From NCBI GenBank assembly GCA_036852015.1, contig JAANDG010000251.1:124001-188000 (forward strand): a stretch of 64,000 nt of DNA. Direction: 5' to 3'. Below the pieces are notes generated by a model. That model was not told the DNA's origin, ran no database searches, and worked only from the letters and a program-made list of their open reading frames with translations. Positions 24,701 through 36,116 of the stretch are shown here, piece by piece. Positions within the stretch are counted from its first letter, which is position 1; every line of letters starts with the position of its first letter. The position numbers and the translations under genes are program-made. The DNA comes from Pelodera strongyloides. Its lineage: Eukaryota > Nematoda > Chromadorea > Rhabditida > Rhabditidae.

Positions 24701-27700
24701 TCACTTTCGTGCGACAAAAGATTCCAAAGCTCCGGGAGGACTTGCTGAGCGATTTCCTGAAACACAGTCAAAGGCTCTTATTCCTACTCAGATCTTCAAT
24801 CTAGCAATATTTTTAACGGAATACTTGCGAGGTGAGAACCAGTCATCAAATCACCAATCACATATAACATATGCAAATCACATATAACACAAGATTTAGA
24901 GAAATATTTTTGCGGTTTCGTAATATGTACACTGCTTTCTCTTCATCATCTTATTTGATGCAAACCTCGATGTAATTTAATAAATAAATTTGCGATAATT
25001 GCCGATTGCCGGTGAACGGTTCTATGCCTAATTGGCTACTGTAATTAACTAATTAACACAACAGCAGCAAAGGAAGAATATCGATTAGCAAAAGAGCAAA
25101 GACAAGGCTGTTTATGACTATTGGTTATTGTTACAATGTTTTATTCAAATCACGCACCTCTTGTTCCTTATCCCTGGTCGCTAGTGACAGAATTCGTGCG
25201 TGAATTGCCAGAACATCCGCGTTACTTTCTCCTTTTACTCGCGACTGTTTGGCAATAACCGCCACGTCAAACACCTAATAAATGCTTAATCATAAACAAC
25301 ACAGGCAACCACTTTTTACATCCCTAAAGCTTAAAATGACATAAGTTCCAAATCCCCCCTCCCACCCCACCCATAAAAAATCCACAAAACAAAACAGAAC
25401 AGAGCACAGGTATAAAAAACACAAAATAAAACTCACTCCTTCTTCTACCAGGACTGAAATCACTTGAAAAACGTCAGGAAGTATAGGACCGCTTTTCGAT
25501 AGCAGCTCTGATAGATGTGGTAAAAGGTCATCGCTCTGTTCACTGAAAAAGTACACACTATAAAAAACTTAATCATTTGCACCACTTTTATCAAGATTCT
25601 AAAACACAGTCGGTCCCCCAGTTATAAAAAGGAAAATATCTGGGTACTGCTTGTGTTCACGGAAAACGTGTCATAACTCCTTCAATCCTATCAAGAACCT
25701 CACCTGACTTTACAAACACGTTCCACCAGTTTCAATTTCGCTCTGCTCCACTCCACGTCTTCTCCATCAGTAATATACAACAACGACTTAATCTGGTCGT
25801 AGATTGCTGAAACAATCAAATAAATTTAAAAATCGATCTACATGTCCAAATCCACCTTTTCCTAACTTTAACGTTGATTCACTCATATATATTTTGGTGC
25901 TTTATGAGTGCTGAGCGCATTCTCTCCCGAGTGCTTAACAAACGTAGTCTGAAAATCAAAAGTACACAAAAACTTACAGTCATACTTTTCAAAGACATCT
26001 CCAATAGCTTGAATGGCTGTAAAACGTATTGGTGTTCTTTGTTGGCAAACAATCAACAGGAACTTGACCACTGATGGTACGACGACCTAGAATTTGACGA
26101 CCTAGACCTGATGGTACGACGACGACCTAGACGACCTAGAATTTGACTACATCATAAAATATAAATTGGATAGGGTAATACGAAAGTACAAGTACAGTAA
26201 TCCAACTCAACGCCCCAACTGGTTGGGGCAGAGATTTGAAAAGTCCACACCACAGAGTAACACAAAGTGCTCCAGATCTCCATTTTTGATAGTCATAGCA
26301 TGATAGCATAGCGCAAGCGATGATATTACTGAATATCAATCAATATCAAGAACACAATGGATACTTCAGCAGGTAGAGCACGCAATAAACAATCAACTAG
26401 TAGAAATAGAACAGGTAGAATCTTCGAGATTAGTGCGATTCCCGCTAAGACAGACGAAAGAGTAGAAACTAGTAGAAAGATAGAAAACTTACCCTGTGAA
26501 CGCATAGATTCGGCAATAATTGTATAATCAATTCCTTGTCAACTGGAAACCACGACTTGGTGAATAGAGACAAAAACACCAAAACCAGTGAATTGGCCTA
26601 AATAAAGGAACACGATAAAAATGGTTCTATATTAGAAAGCATATCACCACCCTGTGAAGATTTAAACATACAAACAATTATATTCTACAAAAACATCGTA
26701 AGACCATACAAAAACAAAGATTAAATTTAACGGAAAACAAGAAGGAAAAGAAAACAAACCAACGCGTGATTTTCTTCACAAATACTGCATAGCAATTGCA
26801 AACACTGCTTTAATGTGTTTGTATCTTGGGAGGCAGTCGAGAGTATCCCAACAAGAAAAGCCATCGATTCTGGAGCATTTCTTGAAATATTCACGTTGGA
26901 CGACCACTGCCGAGCTATAAGAAAACTGGTTGGAATCAACAAAAACGAGCCGATATATGCCAAAGTTCTTGTAGTAGTAGTGATAGGCAGAAACAGTGCT
27001 AGGCACACGTGAGCTAGGTAGTTAACAGTTATCATTTAATAATAAACTCAACAACATACCGTAAGCATCAATTTCCATAACACTTGACGATATCCTATCC
27101 ATAAGCGCAACAGATGAGGTAAAATTCACATTTTCTACTTGTGTGGCAGAAGTCGCTTGGCCACTTTGAATTATGAAAATCATCGCTTTCGCCTATAAAC
27201 AAGAGAAAATTAAAAATGATAGGGAGTTTCCTCGCAGTGTGCTATCCTTCGCTTCAATAGCAGGATCGGTTATGCTCACACAAAAATCCAAGCAAAAAAT
27301 ATAGGCATAGAACACAATCACTGAAATCACTTTACTCAGCAAATGTAATAAATGTAAAACAAAAATGCAATTACCCTCTATATAGAGCACATCTGCACAT
27401 CCTTTAGCTCTTATACCATTAAAGGCATGGTTACCATGCCTTTACTATGCTTCATGATTTCTGATATCTGATAGGGCCTGTAAGTAGGCTATAAACTACT
27501 AGGAAACTAACCAACCGCCTGTAATACATTGGCATCCACAGAGCCCGCAGACGCCTTTTCAATTTCGGATTCTGCCGCAACTAGAGATAGAAGTGTGGGG
27601 AGAAGTGCAGGGTGTGCGCCAATCTCTAAAGTGAATAAATAAATGAATTGAGAAAACCAGAAATAGAAACTTATGCGCTTATTGACACACGAAAAAATGT

Positions 27701-30039
27701 ATAATTGAGGAAAGCTGGAACACACGCAGTTATTTGGCAATATAAGTAATTGATGTAACAGGCAATTGCACAATACTCTCTGGAAGAAAATGACATAGAT
27801 CGATCAAAATACAGTGAATCAGGGTAAAGCCGTAAAAGGTGAACCTACTTCCAGCCAAAAGAAGGGAAGGATCTAAAGTGATCAAAGACGCCAACTCCAC
27901 CACTTGACTGGGATAAAAGGTCCGTGTAGCAAGTTTTGAATACAGTCTATTTTCATCGTTTGCTGAAAAAATTGGAATAAGACACGACACGGAGCATAAC
28001 AGTAAAACTGGAACAGTAGGCTTCTGAATTGATTACATAAAACTAGAGAATAGGGGAAAAATGAATTCCAATACACAACACGCACCTCACAGCTCACAGC
28101 ACATACTAAATGCAAGGTAACCAACAAGCAGAAACATACAAAAATGAAACTACTAAAAATCGTAAAAACACATGACTATACAAAAATACAAACTGCGAAA
28201 TGCTCACCAGATCGTTCCAAAAACCACAATGCAGTTTCTTCGTTGTTTGAGACGTTGTGGAGCAAATATTGCGGGAGCCTAAACTAAAAAATTATTCCTA
28301 TACAACATGTTTTCATCACGATTTCAGGATTAAATATACAAAAACTGATCGTACGTATTGATAGCATGCTTAGAGACAAAAATAAGCCACTTACTTATCT
28401 GCCAGACAGTCCAAGTAATAGATATGTGATTCTTCAGAAGTCTTCAAAAATTTCTCGGCTAACACTGCTTTGGTCCACGTAGGCAAAGAATCCTTGAGTA
28501 GGAGTGGCAACACTATACTGCGATCGCTAAAAAAGAACGAAATACAATCTCCCTAGAAAAATACCATTTTCGCTACTACGAGATGACAAATAGATAAGGA
28601 TTGCTAAGTACGAACGGACTACCGAAAATTAACAACCAGAGGTGAATTAGAATTTGCTATTCGCTTCGCGAAGATAGGTCTAACTGTCTAACCTTAACCC
28701 TTTTGTAACCTTTTAGCACAGACGCAGACTTCCAAAGTCAATGAAAACGTTCAACAACAACGGAAAACATTCAACTCACCTCACAAAATAATAAGGAAGG
28801 AACAGGAACAAAAAAAAACAAAATCCAAAAAGTATAAATTGTACAAAAGGCAAACCTGAGGATTCCGAACTCGGCAATATGCTCCAATAGATTGTCACTG
28901 GCATTCGGATATTGTTCAATAATCAACGAGCAGGTCCTCAAATACAGGGATTATGATTATCTACATCGTGGACGTGATTTGGCTTGGAAGCCAATATTAG
29001 AATTCATAATAAAACGACAGCATAAGCATAGCTTACATTTGCATCATGGCATAAAACACCCCGCCAAATGCGGACGATCACTTCCCTATCTCTAATGCAT
29101 TGTATGCAAATTAGTCTAAATCACCTCCCTATCTCTAATGCATTGTATGCAAATTAGTATAAATCACCTCCCGATCTATGCATTATATGCAAATTAGTCT
29201 AAATCACCTCCCCAAAATTTTGAGATGCGGACTTAATTTATTCCCTGATTTGCATTAATTTTCAAATCTCAGAAATGCACGAAAAATATAACAAAATAAC
29301 CTGGGAAGGTCGACTGATGAATGCAGGAGGAGCCTAATCAAATTATCAACGGTCGCTTTATCACACGCGTTCAGTAATCCCAACACTTCACGAGCGAGTA
29401 CCTCATTGTTCAGTTCTCCACTTTGTGATCGTTTTAATAACTCCTAAAATACAAAAGTGAATAGGTAAATAACTGCAAAATACAATACAGCCACTCCAGA
29501 CAGGTATGGCATTATGGCAAAGAAGATAAAATATCGAAATGAGCCGCGAAAGGTTAAATGTGAATTGTAGAGATATGTGAACAAAGTAAAAAGATTATAT
29601 TTTTAACGGATTAAGCATAACAAATAGTAAAAGTGAGTTAAGACAACAACACCAACCTTAGCCGTCCAGTTCGAAATATTCGTTCCGAAATCTACAAGAC
29701 ATCGAAAAAGTAGGCTCGCGGACTCAGACTAAAGAAAAAAGGATTACATTAACTAATCCAAATCCAAAAATGGCACGGAAGTCTGAGGAAGGCCAAACTT
29801 CGTTTAATTCATGCAAGGTTGCAAGGAGCCAACGCGCGAGCACTGTTCCTTTATGAAACGACACTGACACAGTATGCTTCACACGAAAGGTGAAGTGCAC
29901 AAAAACATGGTAACTAAATTGGACTGATACGTACCTTAGTTTGTGTCCAGTTAACTTTCTTTAGCAATGCAGCATACGCCTGCGCCTGTACGATCACACT
30001 TCCAAAACAGAGATTTTTCTTAATTTCTATTAGGTCCAT
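12708..30039 (-). CDS. FOCAD: Focadhesin orthologue, large HEAT/ARM-type helical scaffold
   Basis: A 39-exon model encodes about 1,430 residues and every splice phase agrees, with one exception noted below. The N-terminus (MDLIEIKKNLCFGS, then IVQAQAYAALL) and two internal blocks match what I know of human focadhesin. These blocks are residues about 575-690 (KVRVAAWKGLAEYTW, then VPAAAIFLHKM, then DLPRPLYNKKYVRSDYPF) and about 1115-1145 (SAIWTGLANLH, then PPNYSMLPQQS). The rest is alpha-helical, repeat-like sequence, as in that family. It is shorter than the human protein (about 1,800 residues). In vertebrates focadhesin is reported at focal adhesions and is linked to stability of the SKI RNA-surveillance complex; the role here is inferred. 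ATG 30037-30039 directly follows a TTTTTTAG acceptor. Oddities: an in-frame TGA at 17438-17440, and a 3,874 bp intron (19909-23782) holding an antisense gene. Confidence 0.85.
12964..13137. mobile_element. MITE, TTAAAGCG family, degenerate copy
   Basis: Ends TTAAAGCG...GCCGGCTTTTGAACG and CGTTTCAAAAACCGGC...CGTTTTAA are imperfect inverted repeats of the family seen intact at 22924-23100. It lies in the last intron of focadhesin. Confidence 0.7.
14111..14175 (+). repeat. Short tandem repeat, 24 bp unit
   Basis: Two full units starting at 14128 and 14152 (AAGTTCAAGGTAACAAGTGA, then CAAT) follow a shortened 17 bp unit at 14111. It is in a focadhesin intron and expansion appears recent because units are identical. 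Confidence 0.85.
21083..22927 (+). CDS. Nested multi-pass membrane protein, unknown family
   Basis: Seven exons with consistent phases (21083-21183, 21261-21440, 21677-21768, 21917-22047, 22175-22276, 22476-22595, 22817-22927) encode 278 residues. The ATG follows a TTGTTTCAG acceptor by three bases, fitting a spliced-leader site. About eight hydrophobic segments are visible, near residues 8-20, 50-63, 94-106, 124-142, 154-168, 181-196, 208-227 and 243-278, with short charged loops. I recognise no family; an integral membrane transporter-like or receptor-like protein is possible. The whole gene lies antisense inside the 3.9 kb intron of focadhesin. The exon 2-3 junction is the least certain. 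The last base of the final His codon and the stop codon lie in a MITE (22924-23100), so the C-terminus may be shortened. Confidence 0.72.
22924..23100. mobile_element. MITE, TTAAAGCG family, 177 bp, at a gene's stop codon
   Basis: Terminal inverted repeats TTAAAGCGAAAT...CCGGCCGGTTTT and the reverse complement ending CGCTTTAA frame an AT-rich core without coding capacity. The left TIR starts at the last base of the final codon of the nested membrane-protein gene and supplies its TAA. Related copies are at 56614-56800 and 57452-57621, with a worn one at 12964-13137. Confidence 0.88.
23445..23562 (+). repeat. MITE-like repeat, copy 1 (second copy 38396-38528)
   Basis: Shares GAGGC(T/C)GTATTC, ACACGCAGGGAG and CCCAGGGAGCTAAAAG with 38396-38528. 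The latter copy has a complete right end that mirrors the left (GGCCGTAT / ATACGGCC). Here the right end is missing. It is in the large focadhesin intron. Confidence 0.7.
26072..26145 (-). repeat. Duplicated exon-intron border with several candidate acceptors
   Basis: CTGATGGTACGACGAC occurs twice (about 26071 and 26107) and CTAGAATTTGAC occurs twice, so the 5' end of one focadhesin exon and its acceptor are duplicated. On the minus strand this makes at least four TCTAG|GTCGTC-like acceptors. Only the one giving an exon end at 26086 keeps the frame with the upstream exon. Confidence 0.75.
29083..29240 (+). repeat. Tandem array, about 44 bp unit, in a focadhesin intron
   Basis: Units CTAATGCATTGTATGCAAAT followed by TAGTCTAAATCACCTCCC recur about every 44 bases, three to four times, then an AAAATTTTGAGATGCGGACTT end. 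The same unit and ends occur inverted at 11717-11836. Confidence 0.8.
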
Positions 30040-30048
30040 CTAAAAAAT
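30040..30048 (-). promoter_or_regulatory. Acceptor abutting the focadhesin ATG, likely SL trans-splice site
   Basis: On the minus strand TTTTTTAG runs directly into the ATG. No upstream coding exon is visible, and the protein already starts where the family does. In nematodes this arrangement is typical of spliced-leader addition. Confidence 0.55.
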
Positions 30049-30469
30049 CTCCTTGAAGTGACAAAAATACATACGCCATACGCCACATTATCAGAACAGG
30101 TAGATAACTCGGAGAAGGAACATAAATAGACAAACGCGGTAATCAAAGCCCTGCATCTTTACTAGCGGGAGAAGCATGAAAGTATTACTGCTTCCAAGAC
30201 GATGTGTTCAGAACAAGGCATGACACGAATTCGCTAACTATAATAGCTTGGGCATCGATATAAGAACTAATAATCTGGCAAGTTGTATTTAGAACAGAAA
30301 ACAACAAATGCTCATTACCATAGAAAACAAACTGGAAGAAAAAAAGTGGAAACGAAAAATCCACAAAAACAAGAAAGAAAGGTTAAAAACAATTGCAAAA
30401 CACAGTTGGTAGAGTGAAGGAAAACGAAGGTCCTCATGAACACTACGAGGGATTACAAATTACGAAACT

Positions 30470-31130
30470 GGGGGATTTCCTGGACTGCTATTTTTTCAGA
30501 AAAAAATCACACACTTTGAGCTTAATTTTTGAACCGATATCGAAAGGAATCAGATTTTGAAAACTCTACGCGGAATCTTAAAAGTCTTGCGAACATTTTT
30601 CTAATATAAACCAAGTCATGGTTCCTTCTAGTTTTTCTGAAAAAACCACAGGAAGTTATTTTCCCTTGATTGACAAATTGTGTTATCCATTAATTTCATC
30701 TATTTAACGCTGTTGAATTCAATTTTAAAACATCTACGCGGTATCTCACAGGTCTTACGAACATTTTGGCCATGTTAACCATGTCAGTATCCCTTCTAGT
30801 GTTTGTGAAAAAACCACAGGAAGTTATTTTTCCTTGAGTTCAAAATGTGGTACAGAAAGTTGCAATGTATTTTGGGTAATTTAATGACTTCATATTAACT
30901 ATTAAATGAGCTACGCGGATTTTTACGAACATCGCGAGCATTTTGACCATATTAACCATGTCGGGATTCCTCATTGTTTTTCTGTATAAACCACAGGAAT
31001 TTATCATTCCATGTGTTCAGCATGTTGAGCACAAAGGTTACAGTGCATTTTCATAATTTCACGATCATACCCCATTTTGGATGGCCTACGCGGAATTTTA
31101 CAAGAATACGAACTTTTTTAGCATGCATAC
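30470..31130. repeat. Degenerate satellite, about four units of 165-175 bp
   Basis: The motif AAAACCACAGGAAGTTATTT, preceded by CCATGTC...TTC(C/T)T(C/T)CTAG, recurs near 30645, 30815 and 30988, with a worn fourth copy near 30500. Each is followed by a CTACGCGG(A/T)(A/T)T(C/T)T segment. Units differ by many substitutions, so the array is old. It sits just upstream of the focadhesin start. Confidence 0.75.
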
Positions 31131-31419
31131 AGAGTAATAATGAGCGTATGCGCCGCACCGAAAACCTCTAGATGACCTTGCTGTATTGCTGAAGCATTTA
31201 TGAATGTCATATATTTACGAATACTTAGTGTAATACAATATTATTATTATTAATTAATTGTTGTACGGCACCTGTAAGTCTTTATGTGCCTATTAGACAA
31301 ACTGTTGGTAAGAATTCTTTCGAAGCATATGTAGGTTACTAGCATGCTGCCCACAGTAATAGCTTCCCATAAGTTCAGGAATAACACAATATACAATAGT
31401 GCCTAACGGTGAAAGTATT

Positions 31420-31499
31420 ACCCCGCATCCTGTGGCAACAAACTCTCAGGATGGGGTGTAGAATCTGGCTAGCGGCCGGCCCCGCCGCTAGCGATTCTA
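31420..31499. repeat. Two adjacent palindromes
   Basis: ACCCCGCATCCTG pairs with CAGGATGGGGT, and directly to the right AGAATCTGGCTAGCGGC pairs with GCCGCTAGCGATTCT around a GGCCGGCCCC centre. The form fits ends of a small inverted-repeat element. Confidence 0.65.
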
Positions 31500-33384
31500 T
31501 TAAAATATATTCTATAATGTGTTGTTGATGTTTAAATATACACAGAGAATATAGCCATTATACTTTATCCTTGGACCATGGCCAAGAGCTGACGCTCTTG
31601 GTCAATGCACACACACAACTGAAGTTAGTTGCATCATGTGTTAGTAAACAACATAAGATAGAGAGAAGTGCAATATATCTAAAGAACGACTAACTATGAA
31701 CGTATCACACACACACCACACACCTAACAAAGCAATTAATCACTTGCAACTTCTCCTCACTTACAGGGGTATAATATTCCAACAAAAAGTGGCAATCATC
31801 AAAACTAACTGGCTTCTACCTAGATCGCCCAGGATCACTTGTACTTGTACGGCAAGGCGCCATAGGGAGCACCCATTGAGAATCATCCCCAATAACTAAG
31901 AGATCCCAAAATAAATTTTGGTGATAACACAAGAAATACATCTCACGCATGCATATCTCATGTATTGGCGGTGGTTTACGAATATTTGAAGCCATGTAGT
32001 TCAGCGAACTATTCTGAGCGAAAATTTGAACCATTCGGCGAAGGTTGTCGGTAGTTCCGTGGGCCACCCCATTAGGAAGCTTCTTCATGACCTTGTCGTG
32101 ACCAATTTTTCTCGAAAACCGTCGTCAAATGGTCAGTAACCAGTCACCAAATTTTTTTTTGGTGAAAATCATTTGGTGATGGGCTACTAACGTGGTCTAA
32201 GAAAGGCTTATGTTTCCCTGTTTTTATGAATTTTTTATTGAAATAGGAGGCAAACTTTTCAGGGCAACATACATAAACGCTCCTCGACAATCCACATTAT
32301 CGTGACCATACCATTTGATTAGAGGACGGCACGGCTAAACCATTTCCCACCAAAGCATTTTTAAATCATTGGCCAAACATTTATTATTATCATTCGACAG
32401 GATATCCGCCCAATTTATGGATATCGCCGGTACTGTGGACACTCATTCACTAAAACTGAAAAACTGACCACCACCGAAAAACCGTCGTTTTCACCAAATG
32501 ATTTTCACGAAACAACCTATTGGTGGCTGGTTTCTCACCATCCATGTTGTGGCCTGTTGACGACCGACGTAGTCAAAAGTGTCCACCCAATGGTCCAATG
32601 TCCACCCAGCCAAAAGGCCCAGTTTTTGCAAGCATAGCTCTCACAAAACGCACAATACTCACGGCGATCTTTAGCGTTAGCACCGCAAATATATAAGTGA
32701 GCGTGAGTATTTATAGACCAGCATAAACCTTGACCTAAATACACCGTGAATATAGCCTTTCCACGGTGTATCTTTCTTCCAGTTATTACATTGTAACAGT
32801 CATTCATCATCACCTTCATCAAACAAAAGAAATAATATAGTTAAACGATTTATTACACGTGAAAGATTTGGGCGTGATCAAAAATACATACGTGGAATCA
32901 ATGACACGGTAAATAAAAATAAACACAAAGGGGCAGCAATGATATACAACCACAAGCGATTTTATTACAAAAGATGGTTTCGCCTCATTAATCCGCAGAC
33001 CAAAATCGGTAAGGTACATGGCGAGGCTCGTCAGTGCAAGAACCATGGCCTGATCAACATTAATATAGAACAAAACTTAGGTGAATTTACGGAAAAAAAA
33101 GTGTAGATCGACGAAAAACGCGGGCAATAGACTCCAGTACATTGCTAAAGTATTCCTTGGGTTCAAAACGACACACTTTTTTAAGTAAGATAAATTATGG
33201 ACATCTGAAATAATTAAGTTTATAAATGACAAGTAAAAATCTAAAATTTCGTGTGAAAAAAAATATTATTTTGCAGGCTACAGACTACAAATTCGTACGC
33301 ATGGTTAATATGCAATAAACGCACAGTTGTGTTCTTTTTTTCAGCCCCGCCCAACCTAGGGCCCCTCCTCTACCAACTGTGAAT

Positions 33385-33672
33385 GGGGTCTCGATGTATG
33401 GCAAAAACAGCGCATTTTGCTTCCAAGTATCAAATTGCATCTCGTGTACGATTTTGCATACACCTTTGAAAGTTAGAAAATGCACCATTGATAATACTAG
33501 AGGAAGCGAAAATGCACAGTTTATGCATGCTCCCAAAAAAATAGTCCTGTGGCGAACGCCGCGGGACCATTTTTTGGCGGTCTGTACTTGTTCTCGTGTA
33601 GTGCCAATCTACGGTAATTAAAGCCATACTTGGAAGCAAAATCCGGCAATTTTTGCCATACATCGAGACCCC
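33385..33672 (+). mobile_element. 288 bp foldback/MITE element, copy A
   Basis: Starts GGGGTCTCGATGTATGGCAA and ends with the reverse complement, TTGCCATACATCGAGACCCC, so the element has its own terminal inverted repeats. Copy B at 35123-35410 is the same length, in inverted orientation, and nearly identical across its whole length. Confidence 0.9.
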
Positions 33673-35122
33673 AGAAAACAGCACAGGTTAAAAAATAGTA
33701 CAATTTTAGTACTCCCAAGATTGATGCTAGATTGTATTTAGATCCCTCTTGCTCGCATTCGGTTAGAGTGCATGAGAAAAGAGGGCAAATTATTGTAGTG
33801 GACTACGACATAGTACAAATTGCGAAAATACGGTGGATTCACTGATTTTTGCAACTTTGTGACCTTCGAAGAAGACTTATATTTTATATGCAATAGGCTT
33901 TAGTAATTGAACAGGAAATGCCTTAGCGTCCACAACGTCCACAACAATTTTTGGACTATATCTCTGCTTTGGAACTCACGCTTTGTTATGGAAAATATGT
34001 CGTATATCCTCGAGAATTCTGCAGATATGTATGACACGAATATTTTTCGCATATAAACCATTTTACTTTAGTATGAGCATTTTTGGACTATAATTTGGTA
34101 ACGAAATTTTATATTTCAGGTGTTTTTTTTCTGCAGGTGTTTTTTCTGCATTTTCTTGAGGTGTTTTTTCTGCATTTTTCTGTATTTGGACACACCGCCA
34201 TACAAAATATGCATATTTAAAGGATCGCAGTCACTACAAAATCGTCGTTTTTCTTCGATTTTGCTTGTATTTAGTAAAGAACAGAGACAAATACTTTACC
34301 AAAACCGAATAATTTGAATTTCAACTCAGGGAGTGAACAAGTAGAAAAGTAGTTCTACTTAACTACCGCAGGATCACGAAACGTGTTCATACAGCTGCTT
34401 CCCGATCGGGATTATGCAAACTATTTCGGCAAATATCTGCATATTATATCTTTAAATATACTGCAAGGGTCTGCAGGCATATCACTACACGTTTCATAAT
34501 CCCGCAATAGTTAAGTATAATTACTTTTCTACTTGTTCACCCCCTGAGTTGGAATTCAAATTATTAGGTTTTGGTTAAGTATTTTTATTTGTTCTTTACT
34601 AAATTCAAGTAAACTCGAAACAAAATCATTATTTTGGAGTGACATGAAATTCTACTTACTACTTTATAACAATGATGCATGGCAAAAGCCAAGTTGACAT
34701 CTTATAAGGTCTGCCTCTACTACTTACGCTTACTGCATAGCTTACTGCGTAACTACTTACTGCGCGAATTACCTCTTGCCTAAGTAGTTGCCTCTCTCAT
34801 TAATACTACTTGCACTTACAGATTCTAAACTGACAAGATTGTTTGAAGTGTCATGTTGCAAGAGCATGCTCGTTAAGTTTTGAATACCTGTTCCTTCTCT
34901 TGGCACAGTGATTCACAGTACATGTGGTAGATTAAAATACAGGATATAGAGCAAGCATAAAATACCCGTATTCATCAAGAAAAATGTCAAGACAATCATA
35001 TTACATTCCGAAAATTTGGTGTATTTATTTGTTTATATATCTATATTTCGCTGTAATTCATAAGAACACAACCATCTTATTGAATCGACTTCAAAGCTAA
35101 CGAAGACGCATGATGGATTTCT

Positions 35123-35410
35123 GGGGTCTCGATGTATGGCAAAAATTGCCGGATTTTGCTTCCAAGTATGGCTTTAATTACCGTAGATTGGCACTACACG
35201 AGAACAAGTACAGACCGCCAAAAAATGGTCCCGCGGCGTTCGCCACAGGACTATTTTTTTGGGAGCATGCATAAACTGTGCATTTTCGCTTCCTCTAGTA
35301 TTATCAATGGTGCATTTTCTAACTTTCAAAGGTGTATGCAAAATCGTACACGAGATGCAATTTGATACTTGGAAGCAAAATGCGCTGTTTTTGCCATACA
35401 TCGAGACCCC
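35123..35410 (-). mobile_element. 288 bp foldback/MITE element, copy B (inverted)
   Basis: Reverse-complement copy of 33385-33672 with the same 288 bp length. The 1.45 kb between the copies is unique. The copies share a few more flanking bases (AAT before GGGG, AGAAA after CCCC), so the true ends may be slightly wider. Confidence 0.9.
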
Positions 35411-36107
35411 ATTAAAAAAATCATACGGACACAATAGAGAAGCGAACGCACGGAATTTGGTCCGCCTTTTCCTGCTCTGCGTCTCTGACGGAACTAATAA
35501 ATAGTACAGGTTTAGTACCACTTTATGTATGCTATTCTGTAGTTAGATAAATTTAGTGCGAGATTAGTATTTATTCTGTAAAATTTGAATTTCGCTCCTT
35601 TCGAGATTAGTTCTTTTTAGTGCGATCACGGTTTGCGTAGCGGCCGATGAATCGTCGTCGAATGCAACTTGCATGCGAATTATGTCTGTTGTTCGGTTTA
35701 TCTTTACAATATTGCTAAAGTAATGGTTATTTCTATTCTTTTAACTTAGCTGCGCTTTTCTTGTTTCATTATTGCGGCGAAAAACGTCACTCCGTTGAAA
35801 TGTGAAATTAAAAACTGGGCGGTTTGACTGTTCACGACTTTCTCTACGTTAGCCGAAGTCAGTTGTGAAAAAAAACAGTGTGAAAGGACTTTAGATCCGT
35901 AATTCCTTTTTTTTCTCTATTGGCTCCTGTTTTGTCTTGTTGCTGAATTAGTTTACCTTCTCGTCTTTGCGCCGTATCTCTTGATTTGTTTTTGACAATC
36001 AACTGAGGAGTTGGATCAATTCAGCCTAAAGCCTCAATAATATAAGTGTTTGTGCTCTCGGTAGCACCGTGCTCTCATCTGCTGAAGACTATTATAACTG
36101 ATGTACA

Positions 36108-36116
36108 GTTTTTCAG
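36108..36116 (+). promoter_or_regulatory. Acceptor abutting the clathrin light chain ATG, likely SL trans-splice site
   Basis: GTTTTTCAG runs directly into ATG 36117-36119. The protein begins at the family's conserved N-terminal motif, so this acceptor joins a non-coding leader, most simply a spliced leader. Confidence 0.6.

Larger units (their letters stand above)
12708..30039 (-). other. Exon map of the focadhesin gene
   Basis: Exons in transcript order: 29935-30039, 29657-29728, 29301-29443, 28856-28936, 28395-28526, 28208-28278, 27849-27962, 27516-27625, 27060-27192, 26760-26914, 26493-26597, 25978-26086, 25704-25806, 25437-25542, 25158-25274, 24675-24756, 24395-24465, 24012-24117, 23783-23861, 19842-19908, 19460-19567, 18987-19126, 18636-18750, 18137-18253, 17912-17980, 17752-17844, 17563-17681, 17431-17525 (contains TGA), 17229-17344, 16926-17004, 16544-16665, 15961-16087, 15620-15731, 14935-15112, 14641-14743, 14310-14416, 13759-13883, 13406-13498, 12708-12936. 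All use GT-AG. Choices forced by phase: donor GTTGGT at 27515 rather than four bases further, and acceptor at 26087 rather than 26073. Introns are mostly 100-500 bases and I see no other genes in them apart from 21083-22927. Confidence 0.8.
30040..36116. other. Divergent intergenic region between FOCAD and clathrin light chain
   Basis: About 6 kb holding both presumed promoters, a degenerate satellite (30470-31130), paired palindromes (31420-31499) and two inverted 288 bp elements (33385, 35123). It also holds a region with CACCAAATGATTTTCAC motifs in both orientations (32100-32500). Minus-strand open frames at 31816-32088 and 32535-32822 have a mixed, Cys-containing composition but no recognisable domain or splice structure; they could be transposon remnants. 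I support no gene here. Confidence 0.55.

Noticed and set aside
31816..32088. 90-codon minus-strand frame, possibly transposase-derived
   Set aside because: No catalytic motif or terminal repeats that would support a transposon call.
32535..32822. 95-codon Cys-containing minus-strand frame
   Set aside because: Cys spacing fits no zinc-binding pattern I know and there are no phase-matched exons.
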